Source: Streptomyces blattellae (lineage in GTDB: Bacteria > Actinomycetota > Actinomycetes > Streptomycetales > Streptomycetaceae). Taken from it: a stretch of 64,000 nt of DNA. Of this stretch, positions 1-6,550 are shown piece by piece. The translations under genes were made by a program, and so were the position numbers. The stretch lies in the NCBI RefSeq assembly GCF_009709555.1, contig NZ_WJBG01000182.1, positions 62,001 through 126,000 of the forward strand, read 5' to 3'. A model generated the notes under the pieces. It saw nothing but the letters and a program-made list of their open reading frames with translations. It was not told the origin of the DNA and ran no database searches. Within the stretch, counting starts at the first letter, position 1, and the number at the start of each line of letters is the position of its first letter.

Positions 1-748
1 CGTCGCGGGCCTCCTTGGTGCTCTGCTCACCGATCTTCAGGAACTGGGCGAGCAGATCGACGACGTACTCCTCCGCCGCCTGCTTGGTGAGCCCGAGGCC
101 GGACAGGACGCCCGTGCCGTTCTCGTGCTCCAGCAGGGCCAGCAGGATGTGCTCGGTGCCGATGTAGTTGTGGCCGAGGCGCAGCGCCTCGCGGAAGGTG
201 AGCTCCAGCACCTTCTTGGCGCCGGAGCCGTAGGGGACCAGCTCGGGGACCTCGTCGGCGGCGGGCGGCAGCGCCGCCATGGCCGCCTGGCGTACGGCGT
301 CGAGGAGGACGCCCTGCTTGGTGATCGCCTTCGCCGCCAGTCCGTCCGGCTCGGCCAGCAGGCCGAGGACCAGGTGTGCGGGCCGGCCCTCGCTGTTGCG
401 GGCGGCGATGGCCGCGTTGTGGGCGGCCGTCACCACGTTGCGGGCGCGCGGGGTGTAGCGGCCGAAGCCCTGTTGCGGATCGAGGTCGGTCGACTCCTTC
501 GGCACGAAGCGCTTCTGCGCGGCCTGCCGGGTGACGCCCATGCTCTTGCCGATGTCGGTCCAGGAGGCGCCGGACCGCCGCGCCTGGTCCACGAAGTGGC
601 CGATCAGATGGTCGGCCACCTCCCCGAGGTGCTCACCGGCGATCACCGCGTCCTGGAGCTGTTCGAGCGGCGCCGTGTGGCTCTTCTTGATGGCCTCGAT
701 GAGTTCGTCGAGACGTACGGATGACGTGATGGTCGGGTTCGTCGACAT
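1..748 (-). CDS. Clp N-terminal domain protein, 3' end outside the window
   Basis: About 249 residues are visible and the reading frame runs off the left edge. The N-terminus (MSTNPTITSSVRLDELIEAI) is followed by a sigma-factor-like helix-turn-helix stretch (SWTDIGKSMGVTRQAAQKRF, residues about 65-85). Two Clp_N-type helical repeats follow; the second contains LRLGHNYIGTEHILLALL, the signature of the ClpA/ClpC N-domain that binds adaptors and substrates. No AAA+ module is seen, so this is a stand-alone N-domain protein and not an unfoldase. It may act as an adaptor or a transcription factor (inference). The ATG has no Shine-Dalgarno sequence. Instead TTGACA, 17 nt, TACGGT and 6 nt precede it, predicting a leaderless mRNA. 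Family call is firm; function is unknown. Confidence 0.85.
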   Translation of the reverse strand, partial: MSTNPTITSSVRLDELIEAIKKSHTAPLEQLQDAVIAGEHLGEVADHLIGHFVDQARRSGASWTDIGKSMGVTRQAAQKRFVPKESTDLDPQQGFGRYTPRARNVVTAAHNAAIAARNSEGRPAHLVLGLLAEPDGLAAKAITKQGVLLDAVRQAAMAALPPAADEVPELVPYGSGAKKVLELTFREALRLGHNYIGTEHILLALLEHENGTGVLSGLGLTKQAAEEYVVDLLAQFLKIGEQSTKEARD

Positions 749-749
749 G

Positions 750-796
750 TGTCAACCGTAGGTTGACACATCCCTACTGTCAACCCGTGGTTGACA
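750..796 (-). promoter_or_regulatory. Leaderless promoter inside two perfect 19-bp palindromes
   Basis: Positions 750-768 and 778-796 are each TGTCAACC-N3-GGTTGACA, with centres 28 bp apart. On the minus strand the distal palindrome supplies TTGACA (783-778). After 17 nt comes TACGGT (760-755) inside the proximal palindrome, and 6 nt later the Clp-N ATG at 748. The operators therefore coincide exactly with -35 and -10. The binding factor is unknown; autoregulation by the HTH in the Clp-N protein is possible. Confidence 0.75.
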
Positions 797-811
797 TCGC
801 AATGTGCCGCA

Positions 812-1306
812 TCACCGGAGTGGCTTGGCCAGACACCGGCTGTCGGAATAGCCGCGATACGGCCCGAAGTCGGCCGTCGGCCGGTATCCGTTCGCGGCGT
901 ACAGCGCCATGGCCTCGTGCAGGGGCGTCCCCGTCTCCAGCACCATCCGCACTCGCCCGGCGGCCCGCGCGCTGTCCTCCAGCGCCCTCAGGATCCGGCG
1001 TGCGAGCCCCCGCCCCCGCGCCTCGGGCACCACGAACATGCGCTTGATCTCGGCGTCGCCGTCCGCGTACCCCTCGTCGCCCGCTTCCTGGGCCCGCCAG
1101 CCGCCGCAGGCGACGGGCCGGTGCCCGAGGTCTCCCGGGTACGCGATCAGGAAGAGACCGTCCGGCGGGTCGAAGTGGGTCGGATGCAGCGGCGTCATGT
1201 CGTCGTAGCCGTAGCGCCGTACGTACTCGGCCTGCACGAGGTCGGAGAGCTTCACGGCGTCGGGGTGGTCGAAACGTACGGGGCGAATGTCCTCCGAGTA
1301 CTCCAT
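812..1306 (-). CDS. GNAT family N-acetyltransferase
   Basis: 164 residues, a usual length for a single-domain GNAT acetyltransferase that moves an acetyl group from acetyl-CoA to an amine. The acetyl-CoA binding loop is visible as RMFVVPEARGRGLARRILRALE (residues about 95-116, motif A V-x-P-x-x-R-G-x-G-x-A), followed by a motif B-like LETGTPLHEAMALYAANGYRP, typical of Streptomyces GNATs. Substrate cannot be inferred. It lies 63 bp upstream of the Clp-N gene on the same strand and is divergent from the DUF2786 gene; their starts are 56 bp apart. There is no clear ribosome binding site before the ATG. Confidence 0.9.
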   Translation of the reverse strand: MEYSEDIRPVRFDHPDAVKLSDLVQAEYVRRYGYDDMTPLHPTHFDPPDGLFLIAYPGDLGHRPVACGGWRAQEAGDEGYADGDAEIKRMFVVPEARGRGLARRILRALEDSARAAGRVRMVLETGTPLHEAMALYAANGYRPTADFGPYRGYSDSRCLAKPLR

Positions 1307-1361
1307 GAGAGCGGAAGGTAGGCGCGGCCCACCCGTCCCACAACGGATTTACGATCCCTCG

Positions 1362-2468
1362 GTGAGCACGCCCAGCACCACCGTCGACCGCGCCTTCGAG
1401 GCCGCCCTGTACGACACCGAGCACACCACGCTCGACACCGGCGCCTCCCTCCTCGCCGCCGACCCGGGCGCGGACGCCGAACTCGTGCGCCGGGGCCGGG
1501 AGTTCGTGGCGTCGGCCTGGCGACGCGGCTGGCAGCCCGCCGACGTCGTACGGTTCGTGCGGCGGGAGCTGGACGACGTACACGTACGCCTCGTATCGGC
1601 CCTCGTCCGGTCGCAGGCGTCGTACGACCGCCCGCGCGGCCCCCGCTGGACCGCGCAGCTCGACGAGCTGACCGCCGAAGCCCCGCCCGGCACCGACCGC
1701 TTCTCGCATGCGACGGCCGTCCTGGAGCTGTACCGCCTGCTGCTGCGCCTGCCCGTTCTGGAACCCCTGGACGAGCCGTCCATCCGGCACTCCGGGCCCG
1801 AGTCGCGCATGCTCACCCGCATCCGCGCGCTGCTGGCGAAGGCGGAGGCGACCGGCTTCCCGGAGGAGGCGGAGGCGCTCAGCGCCAAGGCGCAGGAGCT
1901 GATGGCGCGGCACAGCATCGACAAGGCGCTGACGGCGGGCGACTCACCCACCGCGGAGCTGCCCGGCGCCTGCCGGATCGGGGTCGAGCCGCCGTACGAG
2001 CAGGCCAAGGCGGTGCTGCTGGACGCGGTCGCCACCGCCAACCACTGCCGGGCCGTGTGGAACGAGCCGTTCGCCTTCTCCACCGTCGTCGGCTTCGAAC
2101 CCGACCTTGAGGCGGTCGAACTCCTCTACGCCTCCCTGCTGGTGCAGGCGCAGACCGCGATGACCAAGGCGGAGGCCGTGCAGCGGGCGGGCGGACGCAA
2201 GCGGACCAAGACATTCCGGCAGTCCTTCCTCGCGGCCTACGCCCACCGCGTCGGCACCCGCCTCGCAGCCGCCGCCGAGACCCAGGTGACCGGTGACCTC
2301 CTCCCGGTCCTCGCCTCCCGCGAACTCGCCGTCACCGGCCGCCTGGACCGCATGTTCCCGGAGACGACCACGACCCGGCTGCGCGGGGTCAGCGACGCGG
2401 CGGGCTGGACGGAGGGCTCCCAGGCGGCGGACCGGGCGCAGGTAGGACACCGGAAGCCCCTGCGCTGA
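1362..2468 (+). CDS. DUF2786 domain-containing protein
   Basis: 368 residues from the GTG at 1362. I chose this start because TACGAT (1350-1355) lies exactly 6 nt upstream, the leaderless arrangement, while the upstream in-frame ATG would overlap the divergent acetyltransferase gene. The DUF2786 motif is visible around residues 145-185 (RIRALLAKAEATGFPEEAEA, then ALSAKAQELMARHSID). This is a helical segment otherwise found in phage proteins and in zincin-like proteins. The C-terminal part contains HRVGTRLAAAAE. No catalytic motif is obvious and function is unknown. Confidence 0.8.
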   Translation: MSTPSTTVDRAFEAALYDTEHTTLDTGASLLAADPGADAELVRRGREFVASAWRRGWQPADVVRFVRRELDDVHVRLVSALVRSQASYDRPRGPRWTAQLDELTAEAPPGTDRFSHATAVLELYRLLLRLPVLEPLDEPSIRHSGPESRMLTRIRALLAKAEATGFPEEAEALSAKAQELMARHSIDKALTAGDSPTAELPGACRIGVEPPYEQAKAVLLDAVATANHCRAVWNEPFAFSTVVGFEPDLEAVELLYASLLVQAQTAMTKAEAVQRAGGRKRTKTFRQSFLAAYAHRVGTRLAAAAETQVTGDLLPVLASRELAVTGRLDRMFPETTTTRLRGVSDAAGWTEGSQAADRAQVGHRKPLR

Positions 2469-2483
2469 GCCCGCGCTGAGGCC

Positions 2484-3011
2484 TCAGTCGCCCGTCTGCT
2501 GGAAAGGGCCCACGGAGGCGTCCGGTGCGCCGCTCGCCGCGTCCTTCAGTGCCACATCGCCGAACGTCCACGGGAAGTCCTGTGCGTCGGGGCTGCCGGG
2601 CAGGGAGATCCGCACCGTCTTCACGGCGAGGCTGTCCTCGCCGCCTTCCTCGCCCCGTACGTAGGTGATCGCGAAGGACGTCGACGCGTCCCCGGCCAGC
2701 GTCTGCTTCGTCGCCTTCGCGGCCTCGTCCACCGGAACGGTGCTGGAGGAGCCTCCGGTGCGGAGGTCGACGGCCGGGAAGCCGTCCAGGGTGCACTCGG
2801 CGCCGTGATTGGTGACCGTGACGGGCACGTTGCCCGTGTCCCCGGCTGCGGGGGCGGCGTTGGCGGGTCCGACCTCGATGCCGACGTCGTCGATCGTGCA
2901 GGCCGTGCTGTCCCGGCTCGTGTCGTCGCTGTCGTCGTCGCCGTCGTCGCCGCAGGCGGTCAGCAGCAGGGCCGCGGCGAGGGCGGTGACAGCGAGAGAC
3001 GTGGCGCGCAT
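2484..3011 (-). CDS. Secreted lipoprotein, DUF4232-like
   Basis: 175 residues from the ATG at 3011, which has a good ribosome binding site (TTGAGGAAG) 5 nt upstream; longer in-frame starts lack one. MRATSLAVTALAAALLLTAC is a lipoprotein signal peptide with lipobox LLTAC, so the mature protein is lipid-anchored on the outer face of the membrane. An Asp/Ser-rich linker follows, then a beta-rich domain (NVPVTVTNHGAECTLDGFPA and FAITYVRG) typical of DUF4232. Function unknown. A second lipoprotein lies downstream of a tandem repeat in the same orientation. Confidence 0.85.
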   Translation of the reverse strand: MRATSLAVTALAAALLLTACGDDGDDDSDDTSRDSTACTIDDVGIEVGPANAAPAAGDTGNVPVTVTNHGAECTLDGFPAVDLRTGGSSSTVPVDEAAKATKQTLAGDASTSFAITYVRGEEGGEDSLAVKTVRISLPGSPDAQDFPWTFGDVALKDAASGAPDASVGPFQQTGD

Positions 3012-3104
3012 GGGCTTCCTCAAGGGCGTGGACGGTCGCGTGCATGGATCATCACGCATGCAGCCGACGATCGGTTGCCGACCCCCGCTCACCCAGCCGT
3101 CGAT

Positions 3105-3242
3105 GATCGGCCGGGCGGGGTTGGCGTTCCTCGTTCATCGGGTCGATCAGGATCGGCCGGGCGGGGTTGTGGGCCCTCGCTTGCCGAGGTGTGGGTGATC
3201 GGCCGGGCGCGGTCGTCGGCCCCGTTCGCCGAGCCGTCGTTG
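3105..3242. repeat. Tandem repeat, 46-bp period, three copies
   Basis: The core GATCGGCCGGGCGGGGTTG begins at 3105 and 3151, and a slightly diverged copy begins at 3197, giving an exact 46-bp period. A partial fourth copy (GATCAGCC) lies near 3242 at the end of the next gene. The array fills the gap between two co-oriented lipoprotein genes. It has no coding role that I can see. Confidence 0.8.
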
Positions 3243-3243
3243 A

Positions 3244-3762
3244 TCAGCCCAGGCTCGCCGTAGGCAGCCCCGAAGGCAGCTGCCCGCCCTCCGCCTTGGT
3301 GTACGTCTCCGCGCCGAGCCCGTCCTCCCACGTCACCTTGAGCGTCGTCCCGTCGACGGAGTCGACCATCCCCCTCGCCCGGTCCTTGCTGCCGTCGGTG
3401 CACGTCAGGCGGATCATCTGCATGCCGGACTCCTCGCCCGCGGTGCCGCTGCACACGTTCCCGCCGGTCGCGAAGAGCCCGGCCTCCTTGCCGGTGATGA
3501 CCAGCGCGACGGCGTCGCCGTCGGTGGTGGCGAGCCAGCTGCCCTCCAGCTCGCCGGACGCGGACGCCGACCCGCCGGTGCCGCCGCCCGTGTCCGCCGT
3601 CTCGGTCGAGGAGGCGGAGGCAGAAGCGGAGGCGGAGGCGGAGGCGCTGGCGCTGGGGCTGGGCGCGGAGTCGTCGTCCGAACCGCCGCCACCGCAGGCG
3701 GTCAGCACCAGCGCGCCCACCACGCCGGCGACCGCGAGTCGCACGTTCGTCACCGAAGTCAC
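3244..3762 (-). CDS. Lipoprotein with Ser/Ala-rich linker
   Basis: 172 residues from GTG 3762, preceded by GGGAG 6 nt upstream. The signal sequence ends in the lipobox LVLTAC. Next come GGGG and a low-complexity Ser-Ala linker (about residues 30-58), then a roughly 100-residue globular domain starting LEGSWLATTDGDAVALVITG with two cysteines (NVCSG and RLTCTDG) that could pair outside the cell. I do not recognise the family. It is probably a surface lipoprotein of unknown function. Confidence 0.75.
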   Translation of the reverse strand: MTSVTNVRLAVAGVVGALVLTACGGGGSDDDSAPSPSASASASASASASASSTETADTGGGTGGSASASGELEGSWLATTDGDAVALVITGKEAGLFATGGNVCSGTAGEESGMQMIRLTCTDGSKDRARGMVDSVDGTTLKVTWEDGLGAETYTKAEGGQLPSGLPTASLG

Positions 3763-3901
3763 AGCTGGCTCCCAAGCTCTGGCCGGAAGGACCGCAGCAA
3801 GCTACCAGTACTTACGATTGACTTCCTCCGCCCCGTGACCGGTGCGGAATCCCGTCCGAGTCGCGGTGCGCCGGGTGGGTGGTTGACGCTTCACAGCCTG
3901 C

Positions 3902-4920
3902 CTATGGGCGAGGGCTCAGCAGTCCTGACACCGCCAGCCCGGCGGCGTGATCGATGTTCCGTGCGGCGTTGGTGTCCGCGTTGTCCACGAACCCGCGGCC
4001 GCAGGCCGAGCAGCGGCGCGAGGTGTTCGGTGCGGGCACCTTCACCACGATGCCGCCTCGGTCGGCCATCTTGTACTCAAGCAGGGTGACCGTACGGCCC
4101 CACGCTTCCCCGGCGATGGCGCGGTTGAGTCCGGCCTTCTGGCGGACGTTCCTGCCGGGGGCTTCCAGGGTCCCCTTGGCGGACTTGACCATGGTGGTGA
4201 TGGCCAGGTCTTCCACTCCGGTTCCTTCTCCCGGCGGCGCAGCCGCTTGGTCTCGCCCGGTGTCAGCCAGTCGCTGTGTTCGCGGAACGTGCCGTCGGAG
4301 AGGGCGAGGGGCTTGGCGATGCCCCGGCCGATGCCGACCGTGGGGCCGCTGTGCGGGGACGGGTCGGGTACTTCGGTCTGGACGCGGAAGACGACGTGCC
4401 AGCCGTCGGCCTCGCGCACGAGTCGGGCGCCGGTGACCTTGTTGAGCTTGTCGGCGCGCTTGCCGGCGGGGAGGTCTTTGGTCCAGCGGAAGAGGACGTG
4501 ACCGATCGTCGGTGCCCACATGCGGCCCCATCGCCGGTTGAGGCGGACGATCTGGAGGCCGCGGCCCTGGGGGATGTCGATGGCCATGCGGGAGCGGAAG
4601 CGGGCCTTGAAGGTGGGCGCCTGGGCTCGGCCTTCCCAGCAGTTCACCCAGGCGCGGAAGTACGTCTTGAGTACCTGCTGAGCGGCCCGCGCGGGCAGGG
4701 CGCCAAGGAAGTCGAGGTCTTTGCGGCCCTGGCGTATGGCCTCGTCGGCCGCGCCAAGGGTGCGCTTGTCCTTGGGGAGCATCGTCCACCAGGAGTGGAG
4801 GCAGTTCCACATGGCGCGGGCCGCGTGCCCCTGGTCCTCGGCCGCCGTGAGCTGGGAGGGGGTCAGGTACAGGCGTGCCTTGTGGCCGCGCTGACGCTTC
4901 AACTTCCTCCCCTTTCCCAC
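3902..4920 (-). pseudogene. tnpB: tnpB-like RNA-guided nuclease gene, broken
   Basis: The first frame (from about 4920) encodes GHKARLYLTPSQLTAAEDQG, the usual helical N-terminus, and runs to ETKRLRRREKEPEWKTW. The similarity then continues in another frame as VEDLAITTMVKSAKGT to the end at 3902. About 60 RuvC residues between the two parts are missing. The first catalytic motif, normally GIDRG, reads GIGRG, so the catalytic Asp is lost. The zinc ribbon keeps only one CxxC (CSACG) and runs directly into NADTNAARN. Glu of VEDL and the final Asp remain. The gene cannot encode an active TnpB. Confidence 0.85.
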
Positions 4921-4957
4921 GTGTTGGCCTAAACGGTCATCGGCATAGCATTGGTGC

Positions 4958-5389
4958 ATGTCACCCCGATGAGAAGAATCCCCCGATGTCCACAGATCCA
5001 TCCATTTTGTCCACCACCTGCACGTGCACTTGGTGTTTGTCACGAAGTACCGGCGCGGCATGTTCACCCCCGCCAAGCTGGAACGCTGCGAAGAGATCAT
5101 GCGGGACGTGTGCGCCGGCTTCGAGGCCGGACTCAAGGAGTTCAACGGCGAACGCGATCACGTCCACCTGCTCGTGCACTACCCGCCCAAGGTCCAGCTC
5201 TCCAAGCTGGTCAACTCCCTCTAGGGGGTCAGTTCCCGGCGCCTGCGGGCCGAGTACACCAGCCAGGTCAACCCCGCCATCATGCACGGGCACTTCTGGT
5301 CGCGGTCGTACTTCGCCGGAAGCTGCGGCGGGGCACCGCTGACCGTCGTACGCCACTACGTCGAGAACCAGCAGCGCCCCACGGGCTGA
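4958..5389 (+). pseudogene. tnpA: IS200-type Y1 transposase tnpA with two nonsense codons
   Basis: One frame from ATG 4958 to TGA 5387-5389 encodes a normal-length (about 143 aa) TnpA, interrupted by TGA at 4970-4972 (codon 5) and TAG at 5222-5224. Around the second stop the text reads KLVNSL-stop-GVSSRRLR, where family members have KLVNSLKGVSSRRLR, so AAG became TAG. The HUH motif (DHVHLLVHY) and the C-terminal Tyr (VVRHYVENQ) are intact. The element is dead unless the stops are suppressed. Confidence 0.9.
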
Positions 5390-5487
5390 GGTGAACAGTG
5401 CGGGCCCATGCTCACGTGCGGGTCAGAACAGTTCCGAGACGGCCTGCCCCCGCCTGAAGGCGGGGGCACTGGCCAAGGCCATTGGTA

Positions 5488-5506
5488 GGGGACCCCCAGG
5501 GTCCCC
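5488..5506 (-). terminator. Hairpin downstream of rpsN
   Basis: GGGGACCC-CCA-GGGTCCCC is a perfect 8-bp stem 18 bp beyond the rpsN stop. It sits between the convergent IS remnant and the ribosomal genes and has no U-tract, as is common in Streptomyces. Confidence 0.6.
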
Positions 5507-5523
5507 CAGGGGCCCCCAAAGAC

Positions 5524-5829
5524 TCACCAGGACGACTTCCGGACCCCCGGCAGGTACCCCGCGTGCGCCTGCCCGCGCAGGCTCACCCGGGACAGCCCGA
5601 AGGCGCGGAAGTAGCCGCGCGGACGCCCGTCGACGCTGTCGCGGTTGCGTACGCGCGTGGCGCTGGCGTCGCGCGGCTGCTTGCGCAACTCCTGCTGAGC
5701 GGCGAGGCGTTCGGCCTCCGTCGAGGACGGCCGGCGGATGATCTCCTTCAGCTCGGCCCGCCGCTCGGCGTACCGCGCGACGATCTCCTGCCGCTTCCCG
5801 TTCTTCGCGATCTTGCTCTTCTTCGCCAT
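5524..5829 (-). CDS. rpsN: 30S ribosomal protein S14, zinc-independent paralogue
   Basis: 101 residues starting MAKKSKIAKNGKRQEIVARY. The protein is the long S14 form without the CxxC...CxxC zinc ribbon of the short zinc form; the conserved core RDSVDGRPRGYFRAFGLSR is present. It replaces the zinc-containing S14 in the small subunit when zinc is scarce (established for the Streptomyces Zur regulon). ATG overlaps the rpmB stop (ATGA), so the two genes are co-translated. Confidence 0.95.
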   Translation of the reverse strand: MAKKSKIAKNGKRQEIVARYAERRAELKEIIRRPSSTEAERLAAQQELRKQPRDASATRVRNRDSVDGRPRGYFRAFGLSRVSLRGQAHAGYLPGVRKSSW

Positions 5830-6065
5830 CAGACCCTCACTCCCCGCGCGCGGATCCGGGCCACGGCGGCCTCGATGCCGATCGTGTCGACGGTCTTGAT
5901 GCCCCTCGCGCTCAGCTTCAGCCGGACGTGACGGCTCTCGCTCGGCAGCCAGTAGCGCTTGGACTGGATGTTCGGGTCGAAGCGGCGCGAGTGGCGCCGG
6001 TGCGAGTGGGAGATCGTGTTGCCGAAGCCCGGCTGGGCGCCGGTCAGCATGCAGTGGGCGGACAA
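5829..6065 (-). CDS. rpmB: 50S ribosomal protein L28, zinc-independent paralogue
   Basis: 78 residues. I start it at TTG 6065 (SAHCMLTGAQPGFGNTISHS), with AGAGAGG about 10 nt upstream; this matches the usual N-terminus of L28, which would otherwise be lost. The ribosomal L28 core RRFDPNIQSKRYWLPSE is clear. The zinc-binding cysteine pairs of the C+ paralogue are absent. First gene of a two-gene operon with rpsN, divergent from rpmG, sharing the Zur-type operator region. Confidence 0.92.
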   Translation of the reverse strand: MSAHCMLTGAQPGFGNTISHSHRRHSRRFDPNIQSKRYWLPSESRHVRLKLSARGIKTVDTIGIEAAVARIRARGVRV

Positions 6066-6099
6066 GGGTGACGCACCTCTCTCGACGGGGTTGTGTAAA

Positions 6100-6114
6100 T
6101 GGAATTCATTTTCA
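6100..6114. promoter_or_regulatory. Candidate Zur box in the ribosomal-protein divergon
   Basis: TGGAATTCATTTTCA at 6100-6114 matches 11 of 15 positions of the Streptomyces Zur consensus as I remember it (TGAAAATGATTTTCA). It lies between rpmB and rpmG and directly abuts the predicted -10 of rpmG (TAAGAT, 6116-6121). Zur repression of this gene set is established in S. coelicolor; the exact box here is my reading. Confidence 0.65.
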
Positions 6115-6127
6115 GTAAGATAGCAGC

Positions 6128-6292
6128 ATGGCACGCAACGAACTCCGACCGGTCATCAAGCTCCGGTCCACCGCGGGGACCGGCTACACGTACGTCACCC
6201 GCAAGAACCGCCGCAACGACCCGGACCGTATGACCCTGCGCAAGTACGACCCCGTCGCCGGCCGCCACGTCGACTTCCGAGAGGAGCGCTGA
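6128..6292 (+). CDS. rpmG: 50S ribosomal protein L33, zinc-independent paralogue
   Basis: 54 residues, MARNELRPVIKLRSTAGTGY to HVDFREER. The protein has no cysteine, so it is the C-minus form that needs no zinc. The start has no ribosome binding site, but TAAGAT ends exactly 6 nt upstream, predicting a leaderless transcript that begins at the A of the ATG. First gene of the rightward rpmG-rpmE-CobW-rpsR operon; rpmE follows after 9 bp. Confidence 0.93.
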   Translation: MARNELRPVIKLRSTAGTGYTYVTRKNRRNDPDRMTLRKYDPVAGRHVDFREER

Positions 6293-6301
6293 ACAACCCT
6301 C

Positions 6302-6550
6302 ATGCGCAAGGAAATCCACCCCGAGTACGGCCCCGTGGTCTTCCGTGACCGTGCCGCGAACCACGCCTTCCTCACCCGCTCCACAATGACCAGCGAGAAG
6401 ACCGTCGAGTGGGAGGACGGCAACACCTACCCGGTCGTCGACGTCGAGATCTCGAACGTCAGCCACCCCTTCTACACCGGCACCGCCCGGGTCCTGGACA
6501 CCGCCGGCCGCGTCGAGCGTTTCGAGCGCCGGTACGGAAAGCAGGGCTGA
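6302..6550 (+). CDS. rpmE: 50S ribosomal protein L31 type B, zinc-independent
   Basis: 82 residues, MRKEIHPEYGPVVFRDRAAN, with the type B signature SHPFYTG and C-terminal RVERFERRYG. The cysteines of zinc-binding type A L31 are missing. It replaces L31 type A on ribosomes at low zinc, which frees stored zinc (established knowledge). Its stop TGA overlaps the ATG of the CobW-like gene (TGATG), suggesting translational coupling. Confidence 0.95.
   Translation: MRKEIHPEYGPVVFRDRAANHAFLTRSTMTSEKTVEWEDGNTYPVVDVEISNVSHPFYTGTARVLDTAGRVERFERRYGKQG

Larger units (their letters stand above)
3902..5468. mobile_element. Decayed IS200/IS605-family element
   Basis: A Y1-transposase gene (tnpA, plus strand) and a divergent TnpB-type gene (minus strand) lie back to back, the usual IS605-group arrangement. 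Both are broken (see the two pseudogenes). The right side ends near a subterminal hairpin at 5445-5468 (TGCCCCCGCC TGAA GGCGGGGGCA), as expected for IS200/IS605 ends. I could not fix the left boundary, which should lie around 3840-3900. Confidence 0.8.

Noticed and set aside
3105..3242. Possible CRISPR array (regular 46-bp spacing)
   Set aside because: Only three units, spacers are themselves similar, and no cas genes are present.
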